From the NCBI RefSeq assembly GCF_018860975.1, contig NZ_JAHKQI010000010.1:186001-250000 (forward strand): 64,000 bases of DNA, in the 5' to 3' direction. The DNA comes from Lentibacter algarum (lineage in GTDB: Bacteria; Pseudomonadota; Alphaproteobacteria; Rhodobacterales; Rhodobacteraceae). Each line of letters begins with the position of its first letter. Within the stretch, counting starts at the first letter, position 1. The notes below the pieces were generated by a model. That model saw nothing but the letters and a program-made list of their open reading frames with translations, had not been told where the DNA came from and did not search any database. This document shows positions 54,266-62,737 of this stretch, one piece after another. Position numbers and translations under genes: made by a program.

Positions 54266-55611
54266 TAGACGCGCTCGACCACAGCGCCAAGCCCGCCCAT
54301 CAGGCTCTCGAATATCGGAAATGACGTTGCAATCGGCCCGCCGTCATCAACCGTCATTGGCGCTTCAGAGGCCATGCCCAAAATGAGAAACGACATCGCA
54401 ATGCGGTGATCAAGCCGGCTTTCAACCGTCGCGCCGCCAGGCACTTCGCCAAAGCCGAGCCCTTCAACTGTCCACCAGTCTTCGCCCTCTTCAACAGTTA
54501 TGCCCGCGGCGCGCAAGCCCACAGCCATCGCGTCAATCCGGTCGCTTTCTTTTACGCGGAGCTCCTTCACGCCGCGCATCTCGGTTACACCCTCAGCAAA
54601 GCAAGCGACAACCGACAGCACAGGATACTCGTCAATCATGCTCGCTGCGCGGTCTGGCGGCACAGAAATGCCCTTCATGTTTGGGGAGTAGCGCGCCCGC
54701 AAATCAGCGACAGGCTCGCCGCCCTCCTCACGCAGGTTCTCATAGGTTAGCTCAGCACCCATCTCTTGAAGCGTGGTAAACAGCCCCGCGCGCGTCGGGT
54801 TGAGGCCGATGTTTGGCACCAAGACATCAGAGCCCTCCGTGACAATCGCCGCACATACGGGGAAAGCCGCCGAGCTCGGATCGCGCGGCACAACAATCGT
54901 TTGTGGCTTAAGCTCGGGCTGGCCTTGCAGCGTGATAACACGGCCTTCCTTGGTCACTTCAGTCGTAATTTCAGCACCGAAACCCGCCAGCATCCGCTCG
55001 GTATGGTCGCGCGTTGCTTCCTGCTCGATCACCACGGTCTCGCCCGGCGTGTTCAACCCGGCAAACAGCACTGCTGACTTCACTTGCGCGCTCGGCACAG
55101 GCACCGTGTATGTCACCGGAACAGGGCTACGCGCGCCGACAATTGTCATCGGTAAACGCCCGCCTTCGCGGCCAACTGTCTGCGCACCGAACAGCGCCAG
55201 TGGGTCAGTGACCCGCGCCATAGGCCGTCCGTTAAGCGAGGCATCACCCGAGAATGTCGCAGTAATCGGGCATGTTGCCATCGCCCCCATGATCAGCCGC
55301 ACGCCGGTGCCCGAGTTGCCGCAGTCAATCACGTTTTCCGGCTCGGCAAAGCCGCCAACGCCAACACCCTCAACCCGCCAGTTGCCGTTGCCAAGGTTCT
55401 CAACAGTCGCCCCAAAAGCTTGCATCGCGCGGCCGGTATCAAGCACATCTTGCCCTTCAAGCAGGCCGCTAATACGCGTCTCGCCGATGCTCAAAGCACC
55501 CAAAATAAGCGAGCGATGCGAGATCGACTTATCGCCAGGCACATGTGCCTCGCCCTTAAGCCCAGCGCTCTTACGTGAAATCATTGGAATGGGTGCGCCG
55601 TGTGACGACAT
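54265..55611 (-). CDS. aroA: EPSP synthase (3-phosphoshikimate 1-carboxyvinyltransferase)
   Basis: Shikimate-pathway enzyme (448 aa). N-terminal motif [21 protein letters not shown] contains the substrate lysine; [17 protein letters not shown] and [16 protein letters not shown] follow; [19 protein letters not shown] is in the C-terminal half. The sequence [11 protein letters not shown] resembles class II (glyphosate-tolerant type) EPSP synthases common in alphaproteobacteria, in which Ala replaces a Gly of the active site; the exact class is inferred. aroA stop and cmk start share a base. Confidence 0.95.
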   Translation of the reverse strand: MSSHGAPIPMISRKSAGLKGEAHVPGDKSISHRSLILGALSIGETRISGLLEGQDVLDTGRAMQAFGATVENLGNGNWRVEGVGVGGFAEPENVIDCGNSGTGVRLIMGAMATCPITATFSGDASLNGRPMARVTDPLALFGAQTVGREGGRLPMTIVGARSPVPVTYTVPVPSAQVKSAVLFAGLNTPGETVVIEQEATRDHTERMLAGFGAEITTEVTKEGRVITLQGQPELKPQTIVVPRDPSSAAFPVCAAIVTEGSDVLVPNIGLNPTRAGLFTTLQEMGAELTYENLREEGGEPVADLRARYSPNMKGISVPPDRAASMIDEYPVLSVVACFAEGVTEMRGVKELRVKESDRIDAMAVGLRAAGITVEEGEDWWTVEGLGFGEVPGGATVESRLDHRIAMSFLILGMASEAPMTVDDGGPIATSFPIFESLMGGLGAVVERV

Positions 55612-55688
55612 ATCAGGCCTCGCAAACTTGTTGCGGCCTGTCTAAACCAGCCTCACCCGAAGGTCTAGAACCACAGTTAAAACCACAG

Positions 55689-56576
55689 TTAGAACCACTG
55701 GCCCGTTTCCATCAGCCCCAAGTCAAGCAATTGCCGCGAGTGCCATTCAAACGGCACCGAATTGTGCCAGGTGAATGTTTTGATATCAAACGTCGATCCG
55801 GGGTTGCGCTTCAGCGCCTTGGCCGTGCGGAACGAAGCGACAGATGCCGTCAGGTTGTTGTGCCAGGGGCAAGCGTAGGTGTTATATTCCTCGTCATTAA
55901 ACGTATGGTCTTCTCGCAGTTTCAAACCCGCCTTGGCCCGAAAAAGCGAGACGCGGTCGATCTTGCGACGCGGCATCGGAACATGCTCCTCAAAACGCCA
56001 GCGTAGCCCGCCGAAGAAATCAAGTTGGCGTTCTTTCGGGTGGTTGTGGTTGGCAGCATCGGGGCGCGCGAGCGCATAATAACCTGACTTGTCAATGAAG
56101 GCGCGATCAAGCGAAACCGCATCAGGGAAGCTCTGCAAATCGTCGGCATAAAGATCAACCACATATGAAAGCATCGCATCACGGCGCTCTTCAGTGTGGT
56201 AGGCCAGCATTTCAACGACAGTGCGCGTCTCGCAAAACGGGTAAAACAGGTACTCCGCGTTGTAGCAGTAAAACATCCACTGTTTGTCAGCCATGCTGAT
56301 CACCGTGTTTACAGCTGTCTCAAGCGCTGCATCAACGCGCATATCGTAGCGCACACGCACGACTGTTTCCAACAAATCTGCGGGCAGCGAAAAGCCGTCA
56401 GGCATAAAACAGACGACCTGCACAAATCCGAGCTGCTGATGGTGGCGCAGGGTTGTATCAAGCTCGGTTTCATCCTCCGCAAACACCAGTGCGATCGGCC
56501 CTTTAGAGACCAGCTCCGCACCCGAACTCTTAAACTCTGTAAGACTGTCGAACTTCTTCACGCACATCACCTGCAT
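55689..56576 (-). CDS. Possible GT2-like glycosyltransferase with degenerate DxD
   Basis: A 295-residue cytoplasmic protein I recognise only in outline. It resembles the Glyco_tranf_2_4 group: GPIALVFAEDETELDTTLRHHQQLGFVQVVCF at residues ~26-57 looks like the start, and MLSYVVDLYADDLQSFPD the usual segment after it. Where those enzymes carry a DxDE metal site, this protein has WMFYCYNAEYLFYPF. So metal use may differ, or the enzyme may be inactive. Two further conserved-looking pieces are NTYACPWHNNLTASVASFRT and FTWHNSVPFEWHSRQLL. It diverges from miaB. Confidence 0.55.
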   Translation of the reverse strand: MQVMCVKKFDSLTEFKSSGAELVSKGPIALVFAEDETELDTTLRHHQQLGFVQVVCFMPDGFSLPADLLETVVRVRYDMRVDAALETAVNTVISMADKQWMFYCYNAEYLFYPFCETRTVVEMLAYHTEERRDAMLSYVVDLYADDLQSFPDAVSLDRAFIDKSGYYALARPDAANHNHPKERQLDFFGGLRWRFEEHVPMPRRKIDRVSLFRAKAGLKLREDHTFNDEEYNTYACPWHNNLTASVASFRTAKALKRNPGSTFDIKTFTWHNSVPFEWHSRQLLDLGLMETGQWF

Positions 56577-56683
56577 ATTTTGCGCTAGAATCGGTTAAAT
56601 CATCGTGCATTGCAAGTGGCCTCTGTTTTATATAGGCCCCGCACAACACATACGCCCGAACATACGCCCGAAGGAACAAAGCC

Positions 56684-57997
56684 ATGTCAGCGCCTAAAAA
56701 GCTCTTCATCAAAACATACGGCTGCCAGATGAATGTCTATGACAGCGAGCGTATGGCCGAGGCTCTTGAGGGCTATGAGCAAACGCAGTCGCCCGATGAT
56801 GCCGACATGATCCTGCTCAACACCTGCCACATCCGTGAGAAAGCCGCCGAGAAAGTCTACTCGGAACTGGGCCGCTACAAGGTGCTCAAAGATGCCAAGC
56901 CTGATCTCAAGATCGGCGTTGCGGGTTGCGTGGCTCAGGCCGAGGGCCAAGAGATCATGCGCCGTCAGCCTCTTGTTGACTTGGTCGTTGGCCCGCAGAG
57001 CTACCACCGCCTCCCCGAGATGGAAGCCCGCACCCACAACGGCGCCAAGGTGGTCGACACGGACTTCCCCGAGGAAGATAAGTTCGAGCACCTCAAGGCG
57101 CGCCCCAAAGCCAAGCGAGGCCCGTCCGCCTTCCTCACCGTGCAGGAAGGCTGCGACAAGTTCTGCGCCTTTTGCGTGGTGCCATACACCCGCGGCGCCG
57201 AAGTTAGCCGCCCCGTTGATCGCATCCTCACCGAGGCGCGCGACTTGGTTGAGCGCGGCGTGCGCGAGATCACCCTTTTGGGGCAGAACGTCAACGCCTA
57301 TCACGGCGCGTCATCGCAAGGCGAGCAAAGCCTCGCGCAGCTCATCTGGGCGCTTGATAAGGTTGATGGCCTTGAGCGCATCCGCTTTACCACGTCTCAC
57401 CCCAACGACATGACAGACGAGCTGATCGAGGCCCACGGCACCTGCGACAAGCTCATGCCCTACCTGCACCTGCCTGTGCAGTCCGGCTCTGATCACATCC
57501 TCAAACGGATGAACCGCAGCCACACCCGCGACAGCTATATCCGCCTGATCGAGCGCATCCGCGAAGCCCGCCCAGATATCTTGTTGTCAGGCGACTTCAT
57601 CGTCGGCTTCCCCGAAGAGAGCGACCAGGACTTTGCCGATACGATGGATCTGATCCGCGAAGTGAACTACGGCCAAGCCTACTCGTTCAAATACTCGCCC
57701 CGCCCCGGCACCCCTGCCGCCGAGCGCGGTGAAGTTGACGCCGCCGTGGCTGATGCACGCCTGCAAGAGCTGCAAGCCCTGATCGCCCACCAGCAGAAAA
57801 CCATCCAAGACAGCATGGTCGGCCGCGAAGTTGATGTGTTGTTTGAAAAGCCCGGCCGTGACGCAGGCCAGATGATGGGCAAATCAGGCTACCTCCACGC
57901 CGTGCATGTGGCCGACTGCACCGCCCAGCGCGGCGACATCCGCAAAGTGCTGATCACCGAAAGCCAACGCAACTCGCTGGCGGGACGGCTGGTCTAA
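56684..57997 (+). CDS. miaB: tRNA methylthiotransferase MiaB
   Basis: Radical-SAM enzyme (437 aa) adding a methylthio group to i6A37 in tRNA. The N-terminal domain has three FeS cysteines ([27 protein letters not shown]). The radical-SAM motif is [17 protein letters not shown] (CxxxCxxC, ~153-169), with [12 protein letters not shown] and [19 protein letters not shown] (written here as [16 protein letters not shown]) in the barrel; a TRAM domain ends it. AAGGAACAA precedes ATG 56684. Confidence 0.97.
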   Translation: MSAPKKLFIKTYGCQMNVYDSERMAEALEGYEQTQSPDDADMILLNTCHIREKAAEKVYSELGRYKVLKDAKPDLKIGVAGCVAQAEGQEIMRRQPLVDLVVGPQSYHRLPEMEARTHNGAKVVDTDFPEEDKFEHLKARPKAKRGPSAFLTVQEGCDKFCAFCVVPYTRGAEVSRPVDRILTEARDLVERGVREITLLGQNVNAYHGASSQGEQSLAQLIWALDKVDGLERIRFTTSHPNDMTDELIEAHGTCDKLMPYLHLPVQSGSDHILKRMNRSHTRDSYIRLIERIREARPDILLSGDFIVGFPEESDQDFADTMDLIREVNYGQAYSFKYSPRPGTPAAERGEVDAAVADARLQELQALIAHQQKTIQDSMVGREVDVLFEKPGRDAGQMMGKSGYLHAVHVADCTAQRGDIRKVLITESQRNSLAGRLV

Positions 57998-58102
57998 GAC
58001 GGCTATCCTACGACGCGCCTCGAAACGGCGGCTGTGCGGACTTAGTTGCCGTTGAATGCTTGAGATTCAATGTCCGTTACTAGAAGAAACCTAGTCCAGA
58101 TC

Positions 58103-59284
58103 CTAGCATGGAAGATTGGGGAATACGGCGTATCGCGTCATTGGTTGCCCGTCGCTACGGTAAAGGTCGTAAGCATAAGTCGCTGCATTTTCCTGAAACG
58201 CCAGTAGCGCCGCGCGCTCATCGGAACCGCAAACAACCCTTCGGATGTGCTGGTACAGATGGCGATCCGCACTAACGTTTGACTCATCCCGAAGACGCGC
58301 CATCTCGGACGTGGACTTTGCGCTGAAGATGAAATTGATTATGCCGTCCTTCATCTCGACCCCATTGAATTGGGAGATACGTTGAGGGATTATCTGAGCA
58401 AGGTTAGCTGTCACGTGGGCATATGCCCGCTGAACAGCAGCGTCATGTTCCTCCGGATCATCGAGCCATTGCTGCATCAACCGGTATTGCACCAAGCGCG
58501 GTGCGTCCCGCGTATCAACGGCGGATCGTGACCAGCCTTCACCCTCTCCACCGACTTCGATTATGCGGTCTTCTGTCAATTCGAAGGCAAAAACTTCAAC
58601 CTGCTGTGGCTCTTCGTTAATGACAAACACGCAGGCCATAAAACGATCCTCTGGCTTGGCGATTTCAATGGACCAAATTCGCGCCTCGGCAATGCACCGT
58701 TCGCGTGGGTAGTCCATCGGTTGATGGTTCCGGCTCGCCCATATGACGCCTATCACGGCTGGCTTGGCAGTTGAAATGTCGTAGCTACGCGCAGCACCCG
58801 GCCCTTGCTCGTCCAATACCCGACAGACAATGTATTCTGAATATCCCGTTCGATACCGCATGCTTGGCGCAAGGTTTTCGCCCCTATGCGTCTGCAGGCA
58901 CGTGTTGCCAAGAACAGGCGACACTTGTGGATTATTGGCAATATATGGGAGCCAATTTGCGATCCAAAGCGTGCCGAACCCATCGTAGAATGTGTTGTAG
59001 TCGGTTGGGTAGTGAAGGTCGAAAACTGTCTCTGCGCCGTCCGCATCAGCAAAAGTGATGTTCGCGTGGAGTTGGCCAGTATAAGTGTATCCATCAAGCG
59101 GCTCCACGCTTGCTGAGGCTGTCACGTCATAGCTTATTTCGACTGACCGACCGGACACCCCGGATTTGATCCGCTGAAAAGTGTCATAAAGCCCCTCGGT
59201 TGAGACAAGGCCGGTCATCGTCAGGACCGCGCCTCCCATGAACACGATAGAGACGAATAGCTGTAGTAAGGTTGAGAGGCGCAT
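58103..59284 (-). CDS. Unrecognised protein with an N-terminal membrane helix
   Basis: A 393-residue protein with one N-terminal hydrophobic stretch (LLQLFVSIVFMGGAVLTMTGLV, ~7-28), so it is probably a membrane-anchored or secreted protein. The remainder is mixed, with acidic stretches and several cysteines (GNTCLQTHRG, EYIVCRVLD, ERCIAEAR, FMACVFV, VVCGSDE). Its base composition and codon use look less GC-rich than neighbours, suggesting recent acquisition. AAGGACC precedes the ATG at 59284. Function unknown; it stands alone with long flanking gaps. Confidence 0.7.
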   Translation of the reverse strand: MRLSTLLQLFVSIVFMGGAVLTMTGLVSTEGLYDTFQRIKSGVSGRSVEISYDVTASASVEPLDGYTYTGQLHANITFADADGAETVFDLHYPTDYNTFYDGFGTLWIANWLPYIANNPQVSPVLGNTCLQTHRGENLAPSMRYRTGYSEYIVCRVLDEQGPGAARSYDISTAKPAVIGVIWASRNHQPMDYPRERCIAEARIWSIEIAKPEDRFMACVFVINEEPQQVEVFAFELTEDRIIEVGGEGEGWSRSAVDTRDAPRLVQYRLMQQWLDDPEEHDAAVQRAYAHVTANLAQIIPQRISQFNGVEMKDGIINFIFSAKSTSEMARLRDESNVSADRHLYQHIRRVVCGSDERAALLAFQENAATYAYDLYRSDGQPMTRYAVFPNLPC

Positions 59285-59633
59285 GGGGTCATTGGTCCTT
59301 CATAGTTTTCAACGATGAAACAGCGCGAACCAGTCAATAATAAGGCTTACCGCGTTCCTCAATATGGCTTAAGCTGCCTTCTAAAGCGGTGTGGTATTGG
59401 ACCTAGGTGATAGCATATTGCTAACAAACGGCCCTAACCGAACAACTGCACCGCGCCTGTTTGTGCTGACCTGAAGGTAGAGCGTCTCTCACGAAATACG
59501 GTCGCTCAAAAAACCGAGCACTGATGTCAACTGTGCGGTCTTTGCCGTCGTTGCGTTTCCTCATTTGAGCGTCAGCTACTATTCATTTGCGAAAAAGAGA
59601 GCCTAGCCCCAATCTAGCAACGCGATGCAATAG
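59285..59633. other. Intergenic region, no gene seen
   Basis: About 350 bases between the unknown membrane protein and the CopD-like gene, with no supported reading frame. It contains a loose inverted pair (CGCTCAAA at ~59503 and TTTGAGCG at ~59564) that may be a relic of a mobile insertion, but there are no clear ends or target duplication. Confidence 0.45.
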
Positions 59634-60032
59634 TCATGGCTTGATCGTCACAAGAAGGATGATCAACGTCAAAAGGGCCAGCCCAACAAACAGAAATGCC
59701 TTTCCGTTGGGCTTTGCCTCACGCGCGTTGTCCTGAACCGCTCGGCGCAGTTTACCGACCAGAGCACCATGCAACCCCGCAAGGCCAAGCACGAGCACAA
59801 TCTTCATCCCCAACCATGCTGATGTAAACCAGCCGCCCTGAACCCCCAGCGATATGCCTAAAAGCAGAGCGATGATCATCGCAGGAGACGACACCGCCCT
59901 GTCATAGGCTTTCAACGACTTCATATGGATCAAGGCTGGATATCGTAGTGCGAGGGCAACTGCGGCCATCCCGCCGACCCAAACAAAGAGTGCAATCAGA
60001 TGTGCGGCTTTGGTGAGATCGTAGAGCATCAT
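59634..60032 (-). CDS. CopD-like four-helix membrane protein
   Basis: A 132-residue inner-membrane protein, all four helices hydrophobic: LTKAAHLIALFVWVGGMAAV (~6-25, the HLxxxxxWVGG pattern of the CopD/DUF2269 group), SSPAMIIALLLGISLGVQGG, WLGMKIVLVLGLAGLHGAL and AFLFVGLALLTLIILLV. CopD homologues relate to copper entry, though many act in other contexts. The start (60032 or 60029) overlaps the stop of the DUF3817 gene. The frame continues upstream through that gene, but this is not a fusion: the start and stop pattern is ATGA-like. Confidence 0.75.
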   Translation of the reverse strand: MMLYDLTKAAHLIALFVWVGGMAAVALALRYPALIHMKSLKAYDRAVSSPAMIIALLLGISLGVQGGWFTSAWLGMKIVLVLGLAGLHGALVGKLRRAVQDNAREAKPNGKAFLFVGLALLTLIILLVTIKP

Positions 60033-60313
60033 TTTTCTTCCATTTTTCGGCGCAGCCAGCGCTCGTTGACAAAGCCACCGAAGGGGATCATCGCACCGAC
60101 AAAAAGGCGCGCGGCCCCAGTCCAGCCGATCAGGCCTTCCGCCCAGGATCGGATTACGAACCAGAGGAAAATCACGAAGGCCAAGCCATGGAATGGCCCC
60201 ATGACAGAAACGAATTGCGGCATACCTGCAAAGTATTTCAATGGCATCGCCACGCAAAACAGGGTGAGGAGTGTCAGGGCCTCGAAAATAGCGGCACGCA
60301 TAAGGCCAATCAT
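60029..60313 (-). CDS. DUF3817 small membrane protein
   Basis: A 94-residue protein with three hydrophobic helices: AAIFEALTLLTLFCVAMPLKYF (~7-28), VSVMGPFHGLAFVIFLWFVI and AARLFVGAMIPFGGFVNE. The order H-G-x-x-F then P-F-G-x-F-xx-E resembles the DUF3817 family of actinobacterial and proteobacterial membrane proteins. It overlaps the CopD-like gene by four bases and diverges from a TetR-type gene, which probably controls it through two palindromes in between. Confidence 0.8.
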   Translation of the reverse strand: MIGLMRAAIFEALTLLTLFCVAMPLKYFAGMPQFVSVMGPFHGLAFVIFLWFVIRSWAEGLIGWTGAARLFVGAMIPFGGFVNERWLRRKMEEK

Positions 60314-60337
60314 AAAGGATACTCCGAATCTCTATGT

Positions 60338-60353
60338 GTAAACGTATGTTTAC
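60338..60353. promoter_or_regulatory. TetR operator candidate 1
   Basis: GTAAAC-GTAT-GTTTAC is a 16-base palindrome with 6-base arms and a 4-base centre. It lies 24 bases upstream of the DUF3817 start, in the divergent promoter region, where a repressor would block that gene. Confidence 0.65.
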
Positions 60354-60375
60354 TTTACGGTGAGGTCCGGCGCGT

Positions 60376-60391
60376 GTAAACAGTTGTTCAC
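60376..60391. promoter_or_regulatory. TetR operator candidate 2
   Basis: GTAAAC-AGTT-GTTCAC matches candidate 1 in arm sequence with one change (GTTCAC for GTTTAC), 38 bases further on and 14 bases before the tetR start. Binding here would autoregulate the TetR gene. Confidence 0.6.
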
Positions 60392-60405
60392 ACGGAGGGA
60401 TAGCA

Positions 60406-61014
60406 GTGAAAAAAGCCGGCATCGTAAAAGATCGCGCCGCGACCGAGGCCCGCATTCTCCATGCGGCACGCACCGTGTTCGCCCACCGCGGATACGATGC
60501 AGCCGGGCTACGCGAGATTGCGGAGGTGGCCGAAGCGAACCTATCGCTGATCAGCCGGTATTTCGGCGGCAAAGAGGGGTTGCTGGCTGCATTGACCGAT
60601 CAGTTCGTGGCCAGCCGCAGAGAGGGAGAGTTGTCCTATCCGCCGCAGGATACCTTGGAAGGCGAGATATACAGCTACCTGCATGCAAAGCTACGCGACG
60701 ATCTGAAGGACGAAGACATCGTGCGGCTGATCGTCAGCCGCGCCGCCATTGATGCCGAGTTTCGAAATATGGGAGGTGTGCATATCGATGGTCTCGCGGA
60801 TCAAAATTTTCGCGCCCGTGTCAGACGGTTACAGGATAGCGGCAATGTGTCATCAGATATGGATGTCGACTTGTTGTTCACTGGGGTCATGCATGTGTCT
60901 TTCTCGGTGAATTTCTTCGGCGCGATCGTTGTGGGGCGTCCAGACACGGAAATTGACGCACTCTTCTACGGGTTTGCGGCAGCTTTGGCGCAGGGGTTTC
61001 CGGTTCGGCATTAG
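60406..61014 (+). CDS. TetR-family transcriptional regulator
   Basis: A 202-residue repressor. The N-terminal DNA-binding region has ARILHAARTVFAHRGYDAAG and LREIAEVAEANLSLISRYFGGKEGLL, the standard three-helix TetR motif (residues ~10-55). The C-terminal ligand-binding helical part differs from any named subgroup. GTG 60406 follows CGGAGGGA with a 5-base spacer. It is divergent from the DUF3817/CopD-like pair, with two matching palindromes between, implying control of itself and of the pair. The inducer is unknown. Confidence 0.88.
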   Translation: MKKAGIVKDRAATEARILHAARTVFAHRGYDAAGLREIAEVAEANLSLISRYFGGKEGLLAALTDQFVASRREGELSYPPQDTLEGEIYSYLHAKLRDDLKDEDIVRLIVSRAAIDAEFRNMGGVHIDGLADQNFRARVRRLQDSGNVSSDMDVDLLFTGVMHVSFSVNFFGAIVVGRPDTEIDALFYGFAAALAQGFPVRH

Positions 61015-61058
61015 AAGGGCATTTGGCAAGGGTATGCCCCATGCTGGTATAATAGTCA

Positions 61059-61292
61059 GTGGGACAAAGCCAACGCGGGGTCCGCGGATATGAAATCCCC
61101 GCGGATTTCCTCTCGGTACTGAAGGCAAATCCAACCACGCACGAAGGTTGCCAAACACCGCCGCGTTCCAGGCATTTTGAAGTTTACTCGTCTTTGATCT
61201 CTGCACGCCGCGAAGCGAGCCTTTCGCAACGCATGCGCGCGATCATCGGAAAACTGGCTGAGACTTTGGCATCCCCTCATAGCAGACTTTAG
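61059..61292 (+). pseudogene. Likely remnant of a YdeI/OmdA-family gene
   Basis: A 77-residue frame starting at GTG whose sequence GYEIPADFLSVLKANP and ARREASLSQRMRAIIGKLAE looks like the core of the YdeI/OmpD-associated (OmdA) family, with its usual 'P-A-D...L...P' and 'ARR...R...A...L' spacing. The usual N-terminal half is missing: stop codons (TAATAG at 61050-61055) cut the frame just upstream. Also, the middle EGCQTPPRSRHFEVYSS is degenerate. A truncated or decayed gene is the simplest reading; a real small protein cannot be excluded. Confidence 0.4.
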
Positions 61293-61669
61293 CTGCAAAA
61301 GCTGCAAAGCAGAAATTAGGCACTTTAGCCTCAACCCCGCCATTCGCTGCAGAACCCTCCACAATCCGCTATGAACCCGCTTGGCATGCTCAACAAAGTT
61401 AGCCACTGCAACCAAGTGCCGCCGACCGCCGCCCTGAAGTGATTCCCTTAGCAGCGCTGAGAAGCTTCACCATCGGTCGGTACAAATTGCCAATCGGGCA
61501 AAAACACCGCTTGTTTTGGCAATTCCGCATGAATGACCACAAGATATTGTAATATCAGCGCTTCACAACCCTAACAAATTTGTTAAACTGCTCTTCATAA
61601 GTGTCAGCTCCACTTGCACTAATTTCGGTGTGGAGACTGGCGGGGGTAACAACATAAGGGACACCGGCT
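61293..61669. other. Intergenic region upstream of the OmpA-type gene
   Basis: About 380 bases without a supported gene. AT-rich sequence near 61540-61580 (AAGATATTGTAATATCAGC, with an ATATT/AATAT palindrome) lies ~100 bases upstream of the OmpA-family gene and may hold its promoter. No recognisable repeats. Confidence 0.5.
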
Positions 61670-62236
61670 GTGGCGAATTTGCTTTCCAAATCAGTAACCA
61701 GCCTCGCTGCCTTTGCTCTTGGCGCGGCGATGACCGTCGGCGCCGTTGAAGCGCAGCAAGGAACACGCGTCGTAACAGGCGAAAGATATGCACCAACGAT
61801 CTGGGTCGACCCGGACGGATGCGAACATTGGGTCATGGATGACGGCTTTGAAGGCTATATGACACCGCACACAACCCGTCAGGGTATCCCGGTCTGCCAC
61901 CGTGGTAACGTTTGCGGCGTGATGAACTCCGATCAGTTCTTCGCCACCAACAGCTACCGCATTAGCGCGTCAGGCAAAGCCACGTTGCAGCAGTTCTTCC
62001 GCTCGGCACAGGCCACGTCATTCATCATCGCCGGCCACACCGACAGCCGCGCCTCTGATGCCTACAACATGAAGCTCAGCTACAACCGCGCCAACGCCGT
62101 TGCAGCAGTTGCCAAATCGACCGGTGCTCGCATCGCCGATGTGCGCGGCTACGGCGAGCGCATGCCCGTCGCTTCAAACGGCTCAGCGGGTGGCATGAGC
62201 CAGAACCGCCGCGTCGAAATCATCTGTGTACGTTAA
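61670..62236 (+). CDS. OmpA-family protein with a cysteine/tryptophan-rich N-terminal module
   Basis: A 188-residue exported protein. The signal peptide is VTSLAAFALGAAMTVGAVEA (~9-28). Residues 44-76 hold a short module with IWVDP, GC, HW, DDG and PVC; the rest is an OmpA peptidoglycan-binding domain (SASGKATLQQFFRSAQATSF, IIAGHTDSRASDAYNMKLSYNRANAV and the end GGMSQNRRVEIICV, with the binding Asp and Arg). GTG 61670 follows AAGGG. The first module recurs in the next gene's product, so the two proteins may form a pair at the outer membrane. Confidence 0.85.
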   Translation: MANLLSKSVTSLAAFALGAAMTVGAVEAQQGTRVVTGERYAPTIWVDPDGCEHWVMDDGFEGYMTPHTTRQGIPVCHRGNVCGVMNSDQFFATNSYRISASGKATLQQFFRSAQATSFIIAGHTDSRASDAYNMKLSYNRANAVAAVAKSTGARIADVRGYGERMPVASNGSAGGMSQNRRVEIICVR

Positions 62237-62249
62237 GGGGACAGCGATT

Positions 62250-62600
62250 ATGAAACTTTTCCAAATCACTGCGCTCGTAACCAGCGCATTCGTGCTTTCA
62301 GCTTGTACAGAAGGCGTTATCGCCGGTCTGTCAGGTGAAGGCGGCGGCGGTCGTGTCAACACCGACAAAACATTCGACTACGGCCAAGGCCCAAGCGAAG
62401 AAGAGCACCTGTCAAACCTCGTCGCAGGCATCTGGGTTGATCCAAACGGTTGCGACCACTGGATCATCGACGATGGCATCGAAGGCTACCTCTCGCAGCG
62501 CCTCGACAAATACGGCAAGCCGGTTTGCTCAGGCATCGCACCGCCCAATACGGCCATCGGCCCGTATAAAGGCGACCAGACAGTCAACGATCCGCTCTAA
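62250..62600 (+). CDS. Lipoprotein sharing the OmpA partner's N-terminal module
   Basis: A 116-residue lipoprotein: the signal ITALVTSAFVLSAC (L-S-A-C lipobox, Cys19). After a Gly-rich linker, residues 61-93 repeat the same 33-residue module seen in the preceding OmpA-family protein (IWVDPNGCDHW, DDGIEGY, GKPVC). Length and module match suggest gene duplication of that module. ATG 62250 is 13 bases after the OmpA-family stop, so the two are co-transcribed. A terminator follows. Likely in the outer membrane; function unknown. Confidence 0.8.
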   Translation: MKLFQITALVTSAFVLSACTEGVIAGLSGEGGGGRVNTDKTFDYGQGPSEEEHLSNLVAGIWVDPNGCDHWIIDDGIEGYLSQRLDKYGKPVCSGIAPPNTAIGPYKGDQTVNDPL

Positions 62601-62625
62601 GGTTGTTTAGCGAACACAACAATTT

Positions 62626-62659
62626 AAAGGCCTCGGTGTTTACGCGCCGGGGCCTTTTT
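62626..62659 (+). terminator. Intrinsic terminator after the lipoprotein gene
   Basis: AAAGGCC(T)CGG pairs with CCG(G)GGCCTTT around a ten-base loop, followed by a run of Ts. It lies 25 bases past the lipoprotein stop and ends the two-gene OmpA/lipoprotein unit. Confidence 0.85.
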
Positions 62660-62737
62660 AATCGAACCGCCCAGTGCCGCGCCCTATGCCTAACCAAAGA
62701 CGTTCTCAAGCCAACCAACCACTCTCAGGAGATCTGA

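Noticed and set aside
59634-60572. Apparent fusion of the CopD-like protein with 180 upstream residues
   Set aside because: The upstream part covers the DUF3817 gene in another frame and has no motifs; the ATG at 60032 overlaps the DUF3817 stop.
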